This document shows, in pieces, positions 24,191-37,700 of a stretch of DNA of 64,000 nucleotides. The notes under the pieces were generated by a model. The model was not told the DNA's origin. It made no database searches and worked only from the letters and a program-made list of their open reading frames with translations. This DNA is from Clarkia xantiana subsp. parviflora (taxonomy: Eukaryota; Streptophyta; Magnoliopsida; Myrtales; Onagraceae): NCBI GenBank assembly GCA_036873135.1, contig JAPTYO010000015.1:14611683-14675682 (forward strand), given 5' to 3'. A program made the translations under genes and the position numbers. Within the stretch, counting starts at the first letter, position 1; each line of letters starts with the position of its first letter.

Positions 24191-25253
24191 GGGGGCGTTT
24201 GGTACGACATAATTTTAAAATACTCTCACATTAAGATACTTGGTAAGTCAAGCTAGGTAAGATTTGGTCATATAAATTTAAAAGGGTTACACTAAATTGC
24301 AGTCGACTGCATTTGCATGTGAATTTGTAGCCGTTAAAAATTAAAATATCGAGATCTATGTAATGATTGAAATCTAAAAAAAATTATGTCTTGGAATTTG
24401 ATACATACATTCTCCTAATCTAAGGGTTGTAAATTGACTATATTTGTAATCGACTACATTTTAGTTGAGCCTGTCTTAAAATTATATTAAAAAACCATAA
24501 TTAAATTAGGTAATCCGTGTTAGGATTACAATTTACACTATTAAAATTATTACTAGGGATGGCAACGGGGCGGGTTTTCGCAGCCCCGGACCCGCCCCGC
24601 GTGTCGGCCTGGCTGACCCGGCCCCGGCTAGGTGGACCTTCCGGGTCGGGTCAACAATCCCGCGGGTCGACCCGCGGGCCCCCGACCCGCCCCGTCACGT
24701 GAACAATTTTTTTTTTTTTTTTTTTTTTTTTCACTTTTCAATATTAAATACAATTTTTTTTGTCAAAATATTACATTATATATAAATTCGAAACATAAAT
24801 CTAACACCAATCAAATATAAACAACAAACACATCAAATTCATTACAAATACAAATACAAATTCAAATCCAAACACCAAATTAACAAATCCTAATAATCTA
24901 AATATACATCTATTTGTAATTTGGTCCATGTTATTTATATAGGTACTATATTAACCATATTGTTTAGTAAATGTTAGATCATATTAACATAAAAAAAATA
25001 TATATATATATATTATATATATACATTTCGGGGCGGGTCTACGGGGCCCCGGGTCTCTAGACCCTGACCCGCCCCGACCCGTGACCCGCGGGTCGGCAGA
25101 TCAAAACCGGGTCGGGGCCCCGCGGGTCAGCGGGGCCCCGAGACCCGTTGCCATCCCTAATTATTACACCTAAAAATGGATCGTCTTGGATTTGAGCAAA
25201 CATGTGCTGCCTTTTCAATGCGAATCAAACTATTATCAATACCAAACGCTCCC
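24191..25253. mobile_element. Harbinger-like MITE split by a hAT MITE
   Basis: Ends GGGGGCGTTTGGTA and TACCAAACGCTCCCTTA face each other, with TAA on the left and TTA on the right (an imperfect TWA duplication). The typical GGGNGCGTTTGGT signature of PIF/Harbinger MITEs is present. The 606 bp hAT MITE at 24,554 splits it. Its right end lies 194 bp before the start codon of the SAC8-like gene. Confidence 0.7.
24554..25159. mobile_element. hAT-type MITE with GGGGCGGG ends, TSD ATTATTAC
   Basis: Ends TAGGGATGGCAACGGGGCGGG and CCCGTTGCCATCCCTA, flanked by the 8 bp repeat ATTATTAC (24,546-24,553 and 25,160-25,167). It has GC-rich subterminal blocks full of GACCCGCCCC and an AT-rich centre with a poly-T run (24,708-24,731). 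Confidence 0.92.
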
Positions 25254-25447
25254 TTAACTATGTCCGGAAATGGCTATCCGTTAGGCTGAGCGGACGAGTT
25301 GTTATGACTTTCCTTCTCCGTCTCTTCCACCTTTGTCCGCCCCAACATACTCATTTAACCAAGACGTCGGTCGGATCATCCGCCACGAACGCTGCCTTCT
25401 CTTCTTCGAAATTCCGATTAATCGGCGCGTTTTGAACTCTGCAATCA

Positions 25448-28400
25448 ATGGAGACTGGATCATCCTCCAGCAGATTCAAGCTGTGCGGCGAAATGGAGCT
25501 GCAGGAGTTTCGGGACAGGTTCGTCATCAAGTCTAAGGAATCTCGTGGTGATGGATTTTCTATCAGCCGCCACAACGGCAACATCGAGCTGCTGAACGGT
25601 AAGCATTGATTGGAGTGCCGTCGATCAGCTCAAAGTGCTGGAATAGAAAGAAATGTTATGTTACTGAACTCGAGCTCCATGGTGGAACAGTTGCTTGTTG
25701 GCTTCTTTGCGATTTGATTTATGTTGCTTACCATTCCGTAGACGCCACAATGTGCTTGCCATTAATTTTATTGTTTAGTTATACGGAAGAACAAACTTGC
25801 TGGCAGACTGTATATTGCAGATCTTCCTACTGTATCAGTAGATTTTGCAGTTTTCATATTCTAGCTAATTTGAAGGAGCTGAAACTGAAATGATTATGTA
25901 TTTCTCTCAGATGAAGAAGGAACTTCTTCTGCTAGTCGGCCTAAGAAGACCTCTACAATTTATGGTGTGGTCGGGACGATCCGATTAATTGCAGGTACAT
26001 ACTGACATCTTGTTGTAAGTATCAGTCATTTTGAAATATCACTGGCTTTCCATACCTAGGTTTAGCATTAACAACTTGATTCACTTGCAATAAGTTCTGC
26101 CTTTGGTATCTTTACTTAATTTAAGATATCTGTTTTTTTCTTTGCTGTGCTTCCATTGTACCCACTTTGCTGGTTCATTTGTTTGGATTTGCTGCCAGTG
26201 ACATTTGTTTGATTGGTTAGAGATCCTGCTTGTTCTGTTTCAGGGAACTACATGCTCGTGATAACTTCTCGAAAAGAAGTTGGAGCTTTTCTTGGTTTTC
26301 CAGTTTATCGTGTTAATTCTATGAAATTCCTACATTGCAATGAGGGTTTGAAGCTTTCCACCGCTCAGGAAGTAAGAATATAGTTATTTTTCCTTCAAAT
26401 AGAAAAAAGAAAAGTGACTTTACAGACTGTAACAAGAGCTTCTGTCATGCAGAAAAAGGATGAAGCTTATTTCATGTCTTTGTTGAAGTCTGTTGAATCA
26501 ACACCAGGATTGTACTACTCTTACGAAACAGATATAACACTTAAGTAATTCTAGTAATCCTTGCTTCTAGCAGTATGTTTTAATTTGTCTTTATTTATTT
26601 GGGCCTTATCTGCATGCCAAAATCATGCTGCTCCACAATCGTTTCACCATGCAATTTTACCAGCTTGCAGAGAAGATCACAACTAGCAGATGGTTGGTTG
26701 AGTAAACCAAATTGGAAACAAGTAAGTTTGATATCTTGACTCTCTATGATTTATAGGTTTTTCATGTTTCTCGTATCTTAACCATCTGGTTCCTTCTAGT
26801 TCAGAAAAAGTTTGGACCTAGAGTTGCTGTAAATCAGGGTATACTACCTGTATTACTTGAAACTACTATTGATATTGTTCCATTCATATACTGGTAATTT
26901 AAATTTTGATCTTGAAATTGCAATTCATAGATAAAAAACAACCTTGATTGATAACTAGAAGAGATGAATGGATCAATGTAATATGCAAGAGACAAAACAA
27001 GTTACTGCTGTAACCAAAACTTCATTCATTCAACTTAACTACACTACAAGTATCTTTCTTATTATACAAAAATTCAACATAACTAATTGATCTTATCCAA
27101 CATTTAACTGTAAAAACACGGTTAACTACCTAATCATAGTTTTTCTAAACATTAGTTACATAACCATACATAAACCCACAATCTTCTCATCAACTAACTT
27201 ACGAAACTTGATAACTTGATCTTCAAGTATCGAACTTCACTTCTTCAAGTAAGCTGTCTGCTGCAGCTCTGCTTCTTCAAACTTGCAATCTTCATCTGCA
27301 AACTCTTCTCCTAACTGATCATTTACCATTATTAATTTTGCCTCATGGCTTGTTTATGTGAAGTTTGACTATTAGCATTTTCGGTGCAATCTCAGGCTGA
27401 CCCAAGGTATGTTTGGAACAAGAACCTTATGGAAGAGCTTATTGAGTGCAAGGTAAAACTCTGTCTAGAGCATCAATAGGTTATAATTTTGCTTACCTTG
27501 AGAGTAGCCTTGCCTAGAAAATAGAGGGAGGTATTTCTTTGAGGAAATTAGATTGCACAACTGATGTATTTCTAACTGATTGTTTGCCCAATCTAATTCT
27601 ACCATTTATCTTTGCAGCTTGATAGGTTTATTCTTCCGGTACTGCAAGGAAATATCCTATACAGCGTCTTATTTATTTGTCTTTGATTTCATCTCTCGTC
27701 GTGTTGTTAGGTTTTGCATGTGCATATGTCGGTGTATGTTAGTTTGGTGGTTTGCCAGGCCAAAGGGACTCATATGTACTTGAAAGGACTGACCTAGGTT
27801 TACTTTAGGGACATTGATGATTTCTTTAAATGACATCTTTTGGAATACTCAACCTTCACAGAATGTGCTGTCTAGTCACTGCTATGTCCATCACGGAAAA
27901 CATATATTTCACCTTAACTGATATTTAAGCTTTCAAGCAGCACGGCTGGATTTGAAAGGTTCGCCAGTCACACTCACGTTACTCTCAAGGAGATGTACAA
28001 GGCGCCTTGGTAAAGATTTTCAGTGATTGTTTCCCCATTCTGTGTGCAGTTAGGCATGTAATTCTGGTGTTTAGTAATTAGCAAATGAAAAATTGTATTT
28101 CAGGAACAAGAATGTGGAGAAGAGGAGCTAACCTAGAAGGAGACACTGCTAATTTTATTGAAACTGAACAAATATTGGAGTCTGAAGGTTTCACGTCATC
28201 GTTATTGCAGGTCATATATGCTGACCTGTAAATTTAGTTTCTTCATTGTTTACCTCTGATATTTATGTTTATGCAAGGATTTCTCATAAGCTGCTTCGTG
28301 TAGGCTCAATGTTGAATCGCATAATTTGGTCTTTTTGTATCAGTACTAAAATTAGCTGCACAATTTCCTTAGGCTTATAAGTTATATTCTCAGGGTCAAC

Positions 28401-31400
28401 CTTTTGGGGTTAAAAAGGTTATTATGTAATAAAATTATTTTTACAAAACATTCACTAGTATCATGGAACTCTGCCAAAGTGGGTAAACAGAGCCTAAAAA
28501 TATTGCTGAATGGGAACCAGTATCACAAGCTTTTCAGTTGCATAGTATGATGGAAAGTGACAGAAGCATTAATAGATACCACTTGTTAGAAATCTCCGAG
28601 TCTCATGACACATCCCTGCTAAAAAAAAAGTCATGCATAATATTTCTTACCTGATTTATAATATATACATGTATGTATCCTATTTATACAGATTCGAGGC
28701 TCCATTCCACTTCTTTGGGAGCAAATTGTTGATTTGAGCTACAAGCCACTTCTCAAAATAATTGATCACGAGGAAACAGTAAGTTGAGGTGAACTCTTCA
28801 TCACATACTTCATCTATTATTGGTCTTTGGTGCTAATTCTTATCCTTCTGTCACCATGCAGTCAAAAATTGTGGAGCGACACTTCTATGATCTTTCACAG
28901 CGATATGGAGAGATTACTGCAGTTGATCTCACTGATAAAGTAAATATTTTTTCCGTTTCACTTCCACTGTTAAATAAAAGCATGGATACTGCCCTCTCTC
29001 TTTTTAGCACATTTCCTCAACTAGCCAGTTTAAATAACAAAAAAACATAAGTATCCTTATTTGTCGACTTCAGTTCCATGCTCACTGTTCTGGTAAACTT
29101 GTAGAAATTATGCAGATTGTAGGTAACTAAACTTTTAGAAAGAACGCATCTCTCATTTCTTCCTATTACTCATGACACTATGTACTTAGATTTTGAGATT
29201 TGCCATTAGTCATAAAGAAGTTTTCCATGTCTTGCAGCATGGTGAAGAAGGCCAGCTCGGTGCTGCATATGCATCTGAAGTGGAAAAGCTGCCAAATGTG
29301 AGGTGGCTTTCTTGAACTTATAGAAATGTTTTTTCATCTTTCCTTTGCTGTACTGATATAGGTGTGGGCTATCCATATGATGGCTATTGTTCATATTTTC
29401 TCTTCTGAGATTTTCTGTCCACCTTACAAGCTTTGATAAATTCAAACTATCGCCTTACGCAGTAGGTTATTAGGTATTAGTTGGCAAGATGGGTAATGCT
29501 CATAAATATCTTGTCTATTTTTTTTTTACCTAATTGATTACTTCCTTAATGCAGATTTGTCTCCTTCGATTTTCATCATATCTGTGGCAACTCAAACTTT
29601 GATAAACTAGAAGTTCTCTATGACCAAATCAGTGAAAATTTCCAAGAGCAAGGGTACGTAAACTATGCCCAATCCAACTTAAAATCACCAGTATATTTAT
29701 TTTGCAGGTGATACATTCCAGAATTACACTGACCTTAGATAAATACAGAATTTTTTTTAATTATTTATGTTCCATCTGCGCAGGTACTTTCTCATTGATA
29801 AGGAAGGAAATATACTCGCAGAGCAGAAAGGAGTCGTTAGATCCAACTGCATTGATTGCCTTGACCGAACTAATGTTACCCAGGTGACGTCATAAAAACA
29901 AAAACCTTTTTTAATTACAAGTTTTAGTAAAGGAGTTAACAAAATAGAATAACAAAATGTTAATTGGATTAGAAAAGAAAAAAAGGAAAATTGCAGCTTG
30001 AGTCGATAATACTTTTTGTGTTGTTGAATGTGGCGAAACATCATGTAGTAGATTGTGTAAGCATGAATCTGTTTCGACACGTCTTTCTTGCTTTCTACAG
30101 AATTATCTAGGGCAGAGATCATTAGATCTGCAACTGCAGAAGGTTGGAGTGGTATCTGCCTCCGAATGCATTTCCACATTTCCTGAAGATTACACAAAGT
30201 TCAGAGCATGTACGGAACCATAAACTTTTATGCATTAAAATCTATGAATGCTTTGAGGATTATTCTTCTGAAAGGTTTGTTAATTTGTCTCAAGTGTGGG
30301 CAGAGCAAGGCGACGAAATAAGTCTCGAATATGCTGGGACTTATGCACTTAAAGGAGACCTAGTAAGGTAGATTTTTATATTTTATGTCTTTCTTAACCC
30401 TTTTATTTATTTTGCTTTTATTTCTTTTTAATCAGTGAGAATGAATGGTGCAGATATGGAAGACAGACACTAACCGGAATGCTTAAAGATGGAATGAGTG
30501 CACTTTCAAGATACTACTTGAACAATTTTCAAGATGGGATACGGCAGGTAAGCTTACCTCTCCCCCGAATGTTTAGAATTTGTCACGGCTCACAGTTGCA
30601 CTTGGATATTTTGGATTTGCCTCAATTAGTACCAACTACACTCCTGTGTTCCATTTTCAACAATTAAATGTTTGCAACGTTTCGGCTAAAAGTTAAGACA
30701 GTGAAGAAGTTGTTACTTTTATTTTCCACAGGATGCAATAGATCTTGTTAGTGGACACTACACAATCAACAGAAATGGTCCTTCGCCGTTTCAGCTTAAT
30801 GGGTTTGAATCAATGTCTGTAAGTGCCTAGTTAAGATTCTTATAATGTTCAACTACTTTCATAATCTCTGCTGCAACTAGGATCTGTCAGTCAAAATGCT
30901 AACTGCTAAGAGAGTATATAAGATGATCAATAACGTAATACAGTTTAGGGGAAGTAGTGGCGGCTTTGGCTGATGAAAATAAAGCATCTCCTTGGTTTCT
31001 TCTCAGGCAAAATTACTTACCTTGGTTGGGTGTGAGTGTCTACGAAAATGGTACTAGTATATATATATAAGAGAAAGACCTCTAGCCCTTCAATTCCTTT
31101 CCAGTTTTTTCTTATACTATATGTATACGTGATAGACTGGCTAGCCCTTTAGCTGGAACTTGTCAAATCAGACCATGAAGAGATAAACCAGAATACAGAA
31201 AACATATTTCAACTAAAGAAGGGAGAATTACATAGCTGAATCCAATCCGAATGGCTGAATAACAAACCAGGTCTTAGCATTGAATAATTGCCCACATAAT
31301 ACATTTTTTAGCCGGTAGGGAAAGAAACTTTTTGATAATCAATCGTAAGTTTGAATTTTTATTTTATAAAATGGCTATTAGTTGTTATTTTACATGATGT

Positions 31401-32393
31401 ACTTGTTGGTGATATGCCTTTTTAAATGAATAATTGCAGTATCTTCCCATAGCTTCAGCTTTGCTTGTAGGAGGCTTGACAGTAACAACCTTCACTCTTC
31501 AACAAGGTTATAAGCTTCTTTCTTCTATTGTATATATAATAATAATTTACGGAGTCTTTCTATCATGCTCAACAAACAATGCTTTTGATACTTTTTTTTT
31601 TTTTATTTAAATTTTCTGTTGTCCTAAAGGTGAACCTTAGAGGAAAATTGTTATTAGTAATAATCTGATGCAAATTTGAGGTGTAGTTAAAAAAAATTCA
31701 TACTTTTAATTTTTACATATATTACAATTAAGTCATTTTAGTGTTAAAAATACCACAAGTATGGTTCTTGTGGAGCATGTTAGAAAATCTCATACTGGGT
31801 TGATGATGGCCGACTTTGAGAGAGGAGCAAATATTGCGATTTTAGTAAATATGATGTCATGGGATTGAAATATTTTATACAAGGGTATAAGATTTGACAA
31901 ATTGGTATTTGATTTTTTTTTTACTTTTAGGTATTTTATAATTTTTGTTTATGGTTGCATTTAGTAACTAACTTATTTCGTTGTTGCAATTAAGTAGCTT
32001 TACAAAAAGAAGTAAAAAACTTTGCAACCATAAGAAAAAATGAGATACTAAAAGTCAATTTTTTTATTAAGTATCAATTTATCAGTTCATGATTCTTAAG
32101 TACCTAAAAGTAAACAAATTTCTCATATTCTATTTTGTAAAACCGTGTTTTTTTCCTTAAATAAATATATTTTAATCTCTGATGTCTTACACATGTATAT
32201 ATAAAGCATATCTCATTAATTTAGATTGTGTGTATTGATTGATGAGATAATGTGTGTTATAATAGCGGGGAGGAATGCGCATCAGTTCATGTCATCGGTG
32301 CTGTGGGCTGGAGTGACAGCTGGAACGATGGCTATGGTGAAAGCCAATGGAAAGCAGTTCTGTTCCAGGCCTCGACTGTGTGACCTTCGATAA
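25448..32393 (+). CDS. SAC8: SAC8-like phosphoinositide phosphatase (20 exons, intact)
   Basis: Predicted to dephosphorylate phosphoinositides such as PI4P at the ER membrane. Exons read by eye: 25448-25598, 25911-25994, 26244-26371, 26453-26544, 26664-26721, 27396-27452, 27618-27651, 27929-28009, 28104-28210, 28692-28778, 28862-28939, 29238-29302, 29555-29653, 29784-29883, 30101-30209, 30295-30367, 30454-30547, 30732-30818, 31440-31506, 32266-32393. They join in frame to 592 codons, the usual length of plant SAC6/7/8 proteins. The SAC domain covers roughly residues 55-480, with [18 protein letters not shown] at ~222 and the catalytic [13 protein letters not shown] (CX5R; Cys396, Arg402). Two C-terminal hydrophobic segments (529-548 and ~558-574) match tail membrane anchors. 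The wording around [10 protein letters not shown] and YYLNNFQDG favours SAC8 over SAC7/RHD4, from memory of the family. Intron 7 is U12-type. The start METGSSSS is the first ATG in the open exon. Confidence 0.9.
27652..27928 (+). other. U12-type intron with AT-AA ends (SAC8-like intron 7)
   Basis: The donor ATATCCTAT matches the U12 AT-AC consensus ATATCCTTT except at +8. The branch site CACCTTAAC (27,910-27,917) lies about 11 nt before the acceptor, the U12 distance. The frame [12 protein letters not shown] is kept only if the exon resumes at GCTTTCAAG (27,929), so the intron ends in AA. Using the AG one base further puts the frame into a TGA within ten codons. The shared A at the junction means 27,651-27,927 is formally equivalent. 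Confidence 0.8.
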
Positions 32394-32404
32394 GCTTTTA
32401 CCTT

Positions 32405-32410
32405 AATAAA
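32405..32410 (+). terminator. Candidate polyadenylation signal of the SAC8-like gene
   Basis: AATAAA twelve bases after the stop codon, followed by TA-rich DNA. Plant signals are loose, so this is only a candidate. Confidence 0.35.
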
Positions 32411-34568
32411 TATATATATGTTGCCCTATTGAACTAAGGTCCAAATTATTCTTATTTACTATCGACGAAAAGCCTATGCCAATATTATTCAGATTAAGCT
32501 GTTGCGTGGTTTCAGGTTATGATATCATATTACTAAGAACATATATAATAGAATCATATTATTACCATGTGAAATTCCTAAGTTTATATAATCTGATATT
32601 TCAATTTTTGAATCTGAGATTTCTAAATGAAAGACAAAGTGATGAACTATTACGCCATCGTACGATAGTTCAGGTAACTTAATTATCAAACTTGTCGGTC
32701 TTACTAGGGACGAAGTCATTATGGAACGGGGCTGGTTGGGCAAAAAAAACCTGTCCGGCCTGACCGGATAAGAGTTGGTTTGAAAACGAACAGTTTGGAA
32801 ATGATCGGTCTGGGTTGGTTCTAAACATACCACTTTTGTAAGAGAAGAACCGGATCAAGAATCAATAGCATATTTTTCTACGAACCGATTTTGAACTGGA
32901 TTAGATTGTTTTGGACCGGTTTGATTTTGAACTGATTTTTTTAACTAGTATAAAGTTGTATAGAAGTACGGACCCGACCAGTTCCGGATCGAACTAGTTT
33001 GCTTTTTACAAAAACAGTTCAGACCAGTCAGATTTTTCAAGTTTAATCCTTAGCTAATATCAAATTCGGGGCGGCCATACCAGTTGTATGTCCATCCATA
33101 ACAATCACTCCCACAACTTTTATGATGTGCAATTTTTTTATACTAAAATTTATAATTATTATCAATTTAACCATTTAAAATCTTGCATTTGCCTCTGAAT
33201 TTATTTTTTATACTAATAATTTTTCCTCAAACTCAATTTTTGCCCTAATATAATATCTAAGTTCGTCCCTGGCTGTTATCCTACACTCTTCTTTACCAGA
33301 ATGTTTAGCATACCCCATAGTGTAAGAAAACGAGTTGACAAGGATGTGGTATAGCTACGTCTTTGAGTGTGAACACTTGTATATTGCGTTTATTTATTTT
33401 GCTATTATCATTAAATATATGACGTCTGATTATTAAAATCAAACTATTTTAGATAGTACAAAAATGTATATTTGTATTCTTTATTATACATATATATTCA
33501 GTCTACACGAGCTGCCGCTTTAGGATCACGTACAGTTGTGTGAGTGGCTTATTTATGTATATAAAATTACCGACAAAGGAAAGGGAAAAACAAAAACAAA
33601 AAAAATCCACTTGGCAAGCAGAGTAGGGTTTCTTCACAAGTAAGCAGTCCTCTTCCGTCCGACAACTCCTTTCATGCAACCACTCAGACCACCACACTCA
33701 ACGGCTGCCTGACCACCAGCGCCCTTTCGCCCCCACCCAAATCTAGTACCATGCCTTTAAATATATATATATACTAGATTATTTACTTACACTTTCCGTA
33801 TTTTATTCGTATATATGCAAATCTAGCTTACTTACTTTTACATTAAAGAGTAAATACAGTAGTATAAAAACTTATGGTTACTTATATACACTCACTATTT
33901 AAACTGAATATATTATTATAAATTAAAATAAATATTTTTTTAGAGATTAAATTTATAAAATATTAAATAATATCATGGAAACACACATGACAGTTTCATT
34001 TTAAAAATTAGAATTATTTCAACGCGTCATATTTTTTAACTTATAGTTCTTTTAAACTTAATAATATACACGTGCGTACACATGCTATGCTTGTTCGCTC
34101 CCATCGTCGACGGGACGCATTTCCCTATTGCTAGCCACTATTTAATCTTTTCATTTTTTGTTTTGGAACGAAAAAATTTATTTATTTATGTTCAGAAATA
34201 TTTTGGTTCATTAAACAGCGGCGTATGTATATTCAACCCAAAGAAAAAAAAACAGCGGCGTATACATACAACAAATACTCTTTTCCCTCTTTTTCAGTCA
34301 TCAATGACTTCATATCATTTATCATTATTAGGCATATCTATTTTAAAACCTAGGTATAGTTATTTGATTAATTACTTATACATATCTAGCTCTAAAGAAT
34401 TAATATAACGAAATAGGTAAATAATATAAGCCTTAAAACATTTGAATCAATAAAAATGTGACATCAACTTTCACATTATTAAATAATCTAAATAAATATA
34501 ATTTACAAAAATAACATGTAGTTAAACGGGTACATTTATTTAAGTTTTAAAATACACAAAAATCAGTG
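32411..34568. other. AT-rich intergenic DNA, possible decayed hAT MITE
   Basis: 32,704-33,272 is bounded by CTAGGGACGAAG and TTCGTCCCTGG, a possible hAT-type inverted terminus, with CCGGTC/GACCGG words inside; no 8 bp duplication is visible, so this is weak. The remainder shows no gene. A 108-codon open frame at 34,082 has no recognisable domain. Confidence 0.4.
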
Positions 34569-34573
34569 AGAGT

Positions 34574-34734
34574 TTTCATAGTTTGAGAGGGAAAAGATTT
34601 CTTCATTATTAAAAAAATTAACTAACTTGACTATTACAAGTAGACTCACTTATATAGTAGTGAGTTAGCTCAACTAACTTACATACTAAGCTATCTGTGC
34701 ATAGAGTTATACAAGGTTACTAAGTCACTTAATA
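34574..34734 (-). repeat. copia 3' LTR
   Basis: 161 bp, near-identical to 40,851-41,011. The purine-rich AAGAAAAGGAAGAGAGAA on the minus strand lies directly before it. Confidence 0.9.
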
Positions 34735-34740
34735 TTCTCT

Positions 34741-37700
34741 CTTCCTTTTCTTTCTTGAAAAACATCTTTAATACTATATTGATGCAGCAGATATAAATGC
34801 TGATGTTTGCTAAAGGCTTTGGTGAGTAGATCTGCTATTTGATTCTCAGTCTCAATGTAGAATGGACTGATTACACCACTAACAACCTTCTCACGAACAG
34901 AGTGACAATCAAGCTCAATGTGCTTAGTTCTCTCATGGAACATTGGATTCTTGCTCATTTGAATGACAGATTTGCTGTCACAGTAAATAGGAATCGAGCC
35001 AGTAACTTGAACTCCCAATTATTGCATCAAATTTCTCATCCAAACAACTTGATCACATGCCAAACTTAAGCTTCTGTACTCTGCCTCTGTAGTGGATTTG
35101 GACACAGTAAGTTGCTTCTTTATCTTCCAATCAACCACAGCTTCACCAAGTTTTACCACATAAGCATTCACAGGTCTTCTGCTGACAATGCACGAACCCC
35201 AATCTGAATCACAGAAGAGACTCAAATGCAGATCATTATTTGATGGGAAAAACAACCATTGACCTGGTGAACCTTTGATGTACTTAGTTGTTGCACAGCA
35301 AACGATATATCAAGGCAAGTCATTGTTAGATACAAAAGTTTTCCAATCATCCTTCTGTATCTACCAACATCTTCATAGCTTTCATCAGCAATATTTAAAC
35401 CAAAAGTGGTATCATACTCTTTGGTTGTCAGCTTCAATCCAACCTCCATTGGATTATTAGATGGTTCAGCAGTACCCAAACCAGCATCCATTATCAACTC
35501 CAAAGCATACTTGCGCTGATTCAGCAAAATTCCTTCACTTGTTCTAGCAACTTCTAGCCCAAGGAAGTACTTCAAGTGCCCCAGATCCTTTAATTTGAAA
35601 TGCTGATGAAATACCTTCTTTAATTCTGACACTAAATTGGAATCAGAACCAGTAATGAGAAGATCATCCACACATATCAAAAGAAAAACATGATTGTTTC
35701 CATTTGATTTAGTGAGCAATGAGTAATCAGAATGACTTTGCTTGTAACCACTCTTGATCAAAGCCCGTGTTAGTTTTAGATTCCATTGCCTTGACGCTTG
35801 CTTGAGACCATAGAGAGACTTCAAGAGCTTGCATGCTTTCTTTCTTTTTGAATCCACTTCATCCCCACCAGTGAAACCAAGAGGAATTTCCATGTAAACT
35901 TCTTCAATTAAATCTCCTAGAAGAAAAGCGTTATTTACATCCATTTGACAGACTTCACAATTCCTAGCAGCAACAACAGCAAGTAGGCTTCTAACAGTTG
36001 ACATCCTCACTACTCGAGAGTAGGCCTCAGTAAAATCTGAACCCTCAACTTGAGTATAGCCTTTTGCTACCAGGCGAGCCTTGTATCTTTCAAGAGACCC
36101 ATCTGGGTTATACTTAGCTCTATACACCCATTTACACCCAATTGCTTTCTTTCCAGATGGTAGATCAGTAACCACCCAGGTTTGATTAGCTTGCAAAGCA
36201 CCAATCTCCTCTTTCATAGCAGCAACCAAAGTGTTGTCCTTTATTGCTTCTTCATAACAAAGGGGCTCCCTTATCTTGTCTACATTAGCCAAGAAACTTT
36301 TGTAGCTCTGAGCAATTTTTGTGAAACTCATATAATTTCTCAAGCCAAATACAGCAGCAGCATTAGAATTGATAGTGGGTGTAAGAAAATCCTTAGACCA
36401 AACTGGGGGTCTAGTTTGTCTAGAAGATCTTCTTAATGGTGGTGGTGAATGTGTTTGAGCATCAGCCTCAGCATCATGAACATCCGCAGGAACACCATGA
36501 GTATCATCAGGGACACCATGGGGAGCATCATGAGCATCTTCAGAAACATCATCAGGAGCACCATGAAGGTTGTCAGGAACATCATGAGGAACATCACGAG
36601 GAGCAACAGGAGCAACATAAGCATTATCAGGAACACCATCCTCAGCACTTGCTTGTATCATGTAAGAATCCTTCTCCAAGAAAGGAAGTTTGCTTAGAAG
36701 CTCTCTCTTACTTAACTTGAAAGGGAAGATATCTTCAAAGAATCTTACATCTCTGCAGACATGAAAAACACCATCTGATATATTCATCACTAGATAACCC
36801 TTTTTTGTAGATGAATACCCCATAAACACTCCTACTTCAGTACGAATAGAGAACTTATCTCTGTTGTTGACTTTGGTTGCAAAACGTAGACAACCAAGAA
36901 CCTTGAGATGTTCTAAATTAGGTAATGCCCCATATAAAGCTGCATAAGGTGATTGCCCCTTTAAAATCTCTGAGGAAGTAGATTTATTATATAACAAGCA
37001 GCCAAAATACAGTAGCCCCAGAAATGAATAGGTATAGAAGCTTGAAATCTCACTGCCCTGGCTACATCCAAAAGATGACGATGCTTCCCCTCAACCCTGG
37101 CATTCTGCTAGGGTGTAAATGAGCAGCTTGTTTGATGAACAATACCAAGCTCCTGAAACAACATCTTAGTAGATTCATTCACAAACTCCCCTCCATTATC
37201 ACTTCTAAACATCTTTACACTTGTATTAAACTGATTCTTAACATAAAGAAGGAAATTCCTTATATGAAGAACAGCATCAGCTTTATTTCTCATTAAGAAT
37301 ATCCAGGTGCTTCTGGTACAATCATCCAAAATAGTAAAAAATATCGACATCCTCTCATAGTCTGCACCTTGTAAGGTCCCCAAAGTTCTAAATGTACAAG
37401 ATCAAGAGGTCTAGATGCATGAGAATGACTTATTTCAAAGGGTAATCTAGTCTGCTTGACTATATGACAAATAGAACAACTCTTTATTTGATTCTCAATA
37501 TGAGGTCCTTTATTCAAAACCAAGCTTCTTTGAAGACGTGTTTCCAAGAAGTTGATGCCATAACAAGAGATTTCCATCCAATTTAGCAAAATTAACCTTG
37601 ATTTTAGTAGGTTGAACTTTCAGAATGTATAGTCCATTAACCTGAGTATCAATCCCCAGCTTCTTCCCATCTGAGAGGCCCTGTATCACCGCAATATCGT

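Noticed and set aside
26722..27395. Possible transposon insertion in intron 5 of the SAC8-like gene
   Set aside because: The 26,930-27,340 stretch differs in texture from the flanks, but I could find neither inverted ends nor a target duplication.
36433..36720. Met/Leu-rich and His/Glu-rich frames opposite the copia pol
   Set aside because: They are the other frames of the repetitive linker of copia pol.
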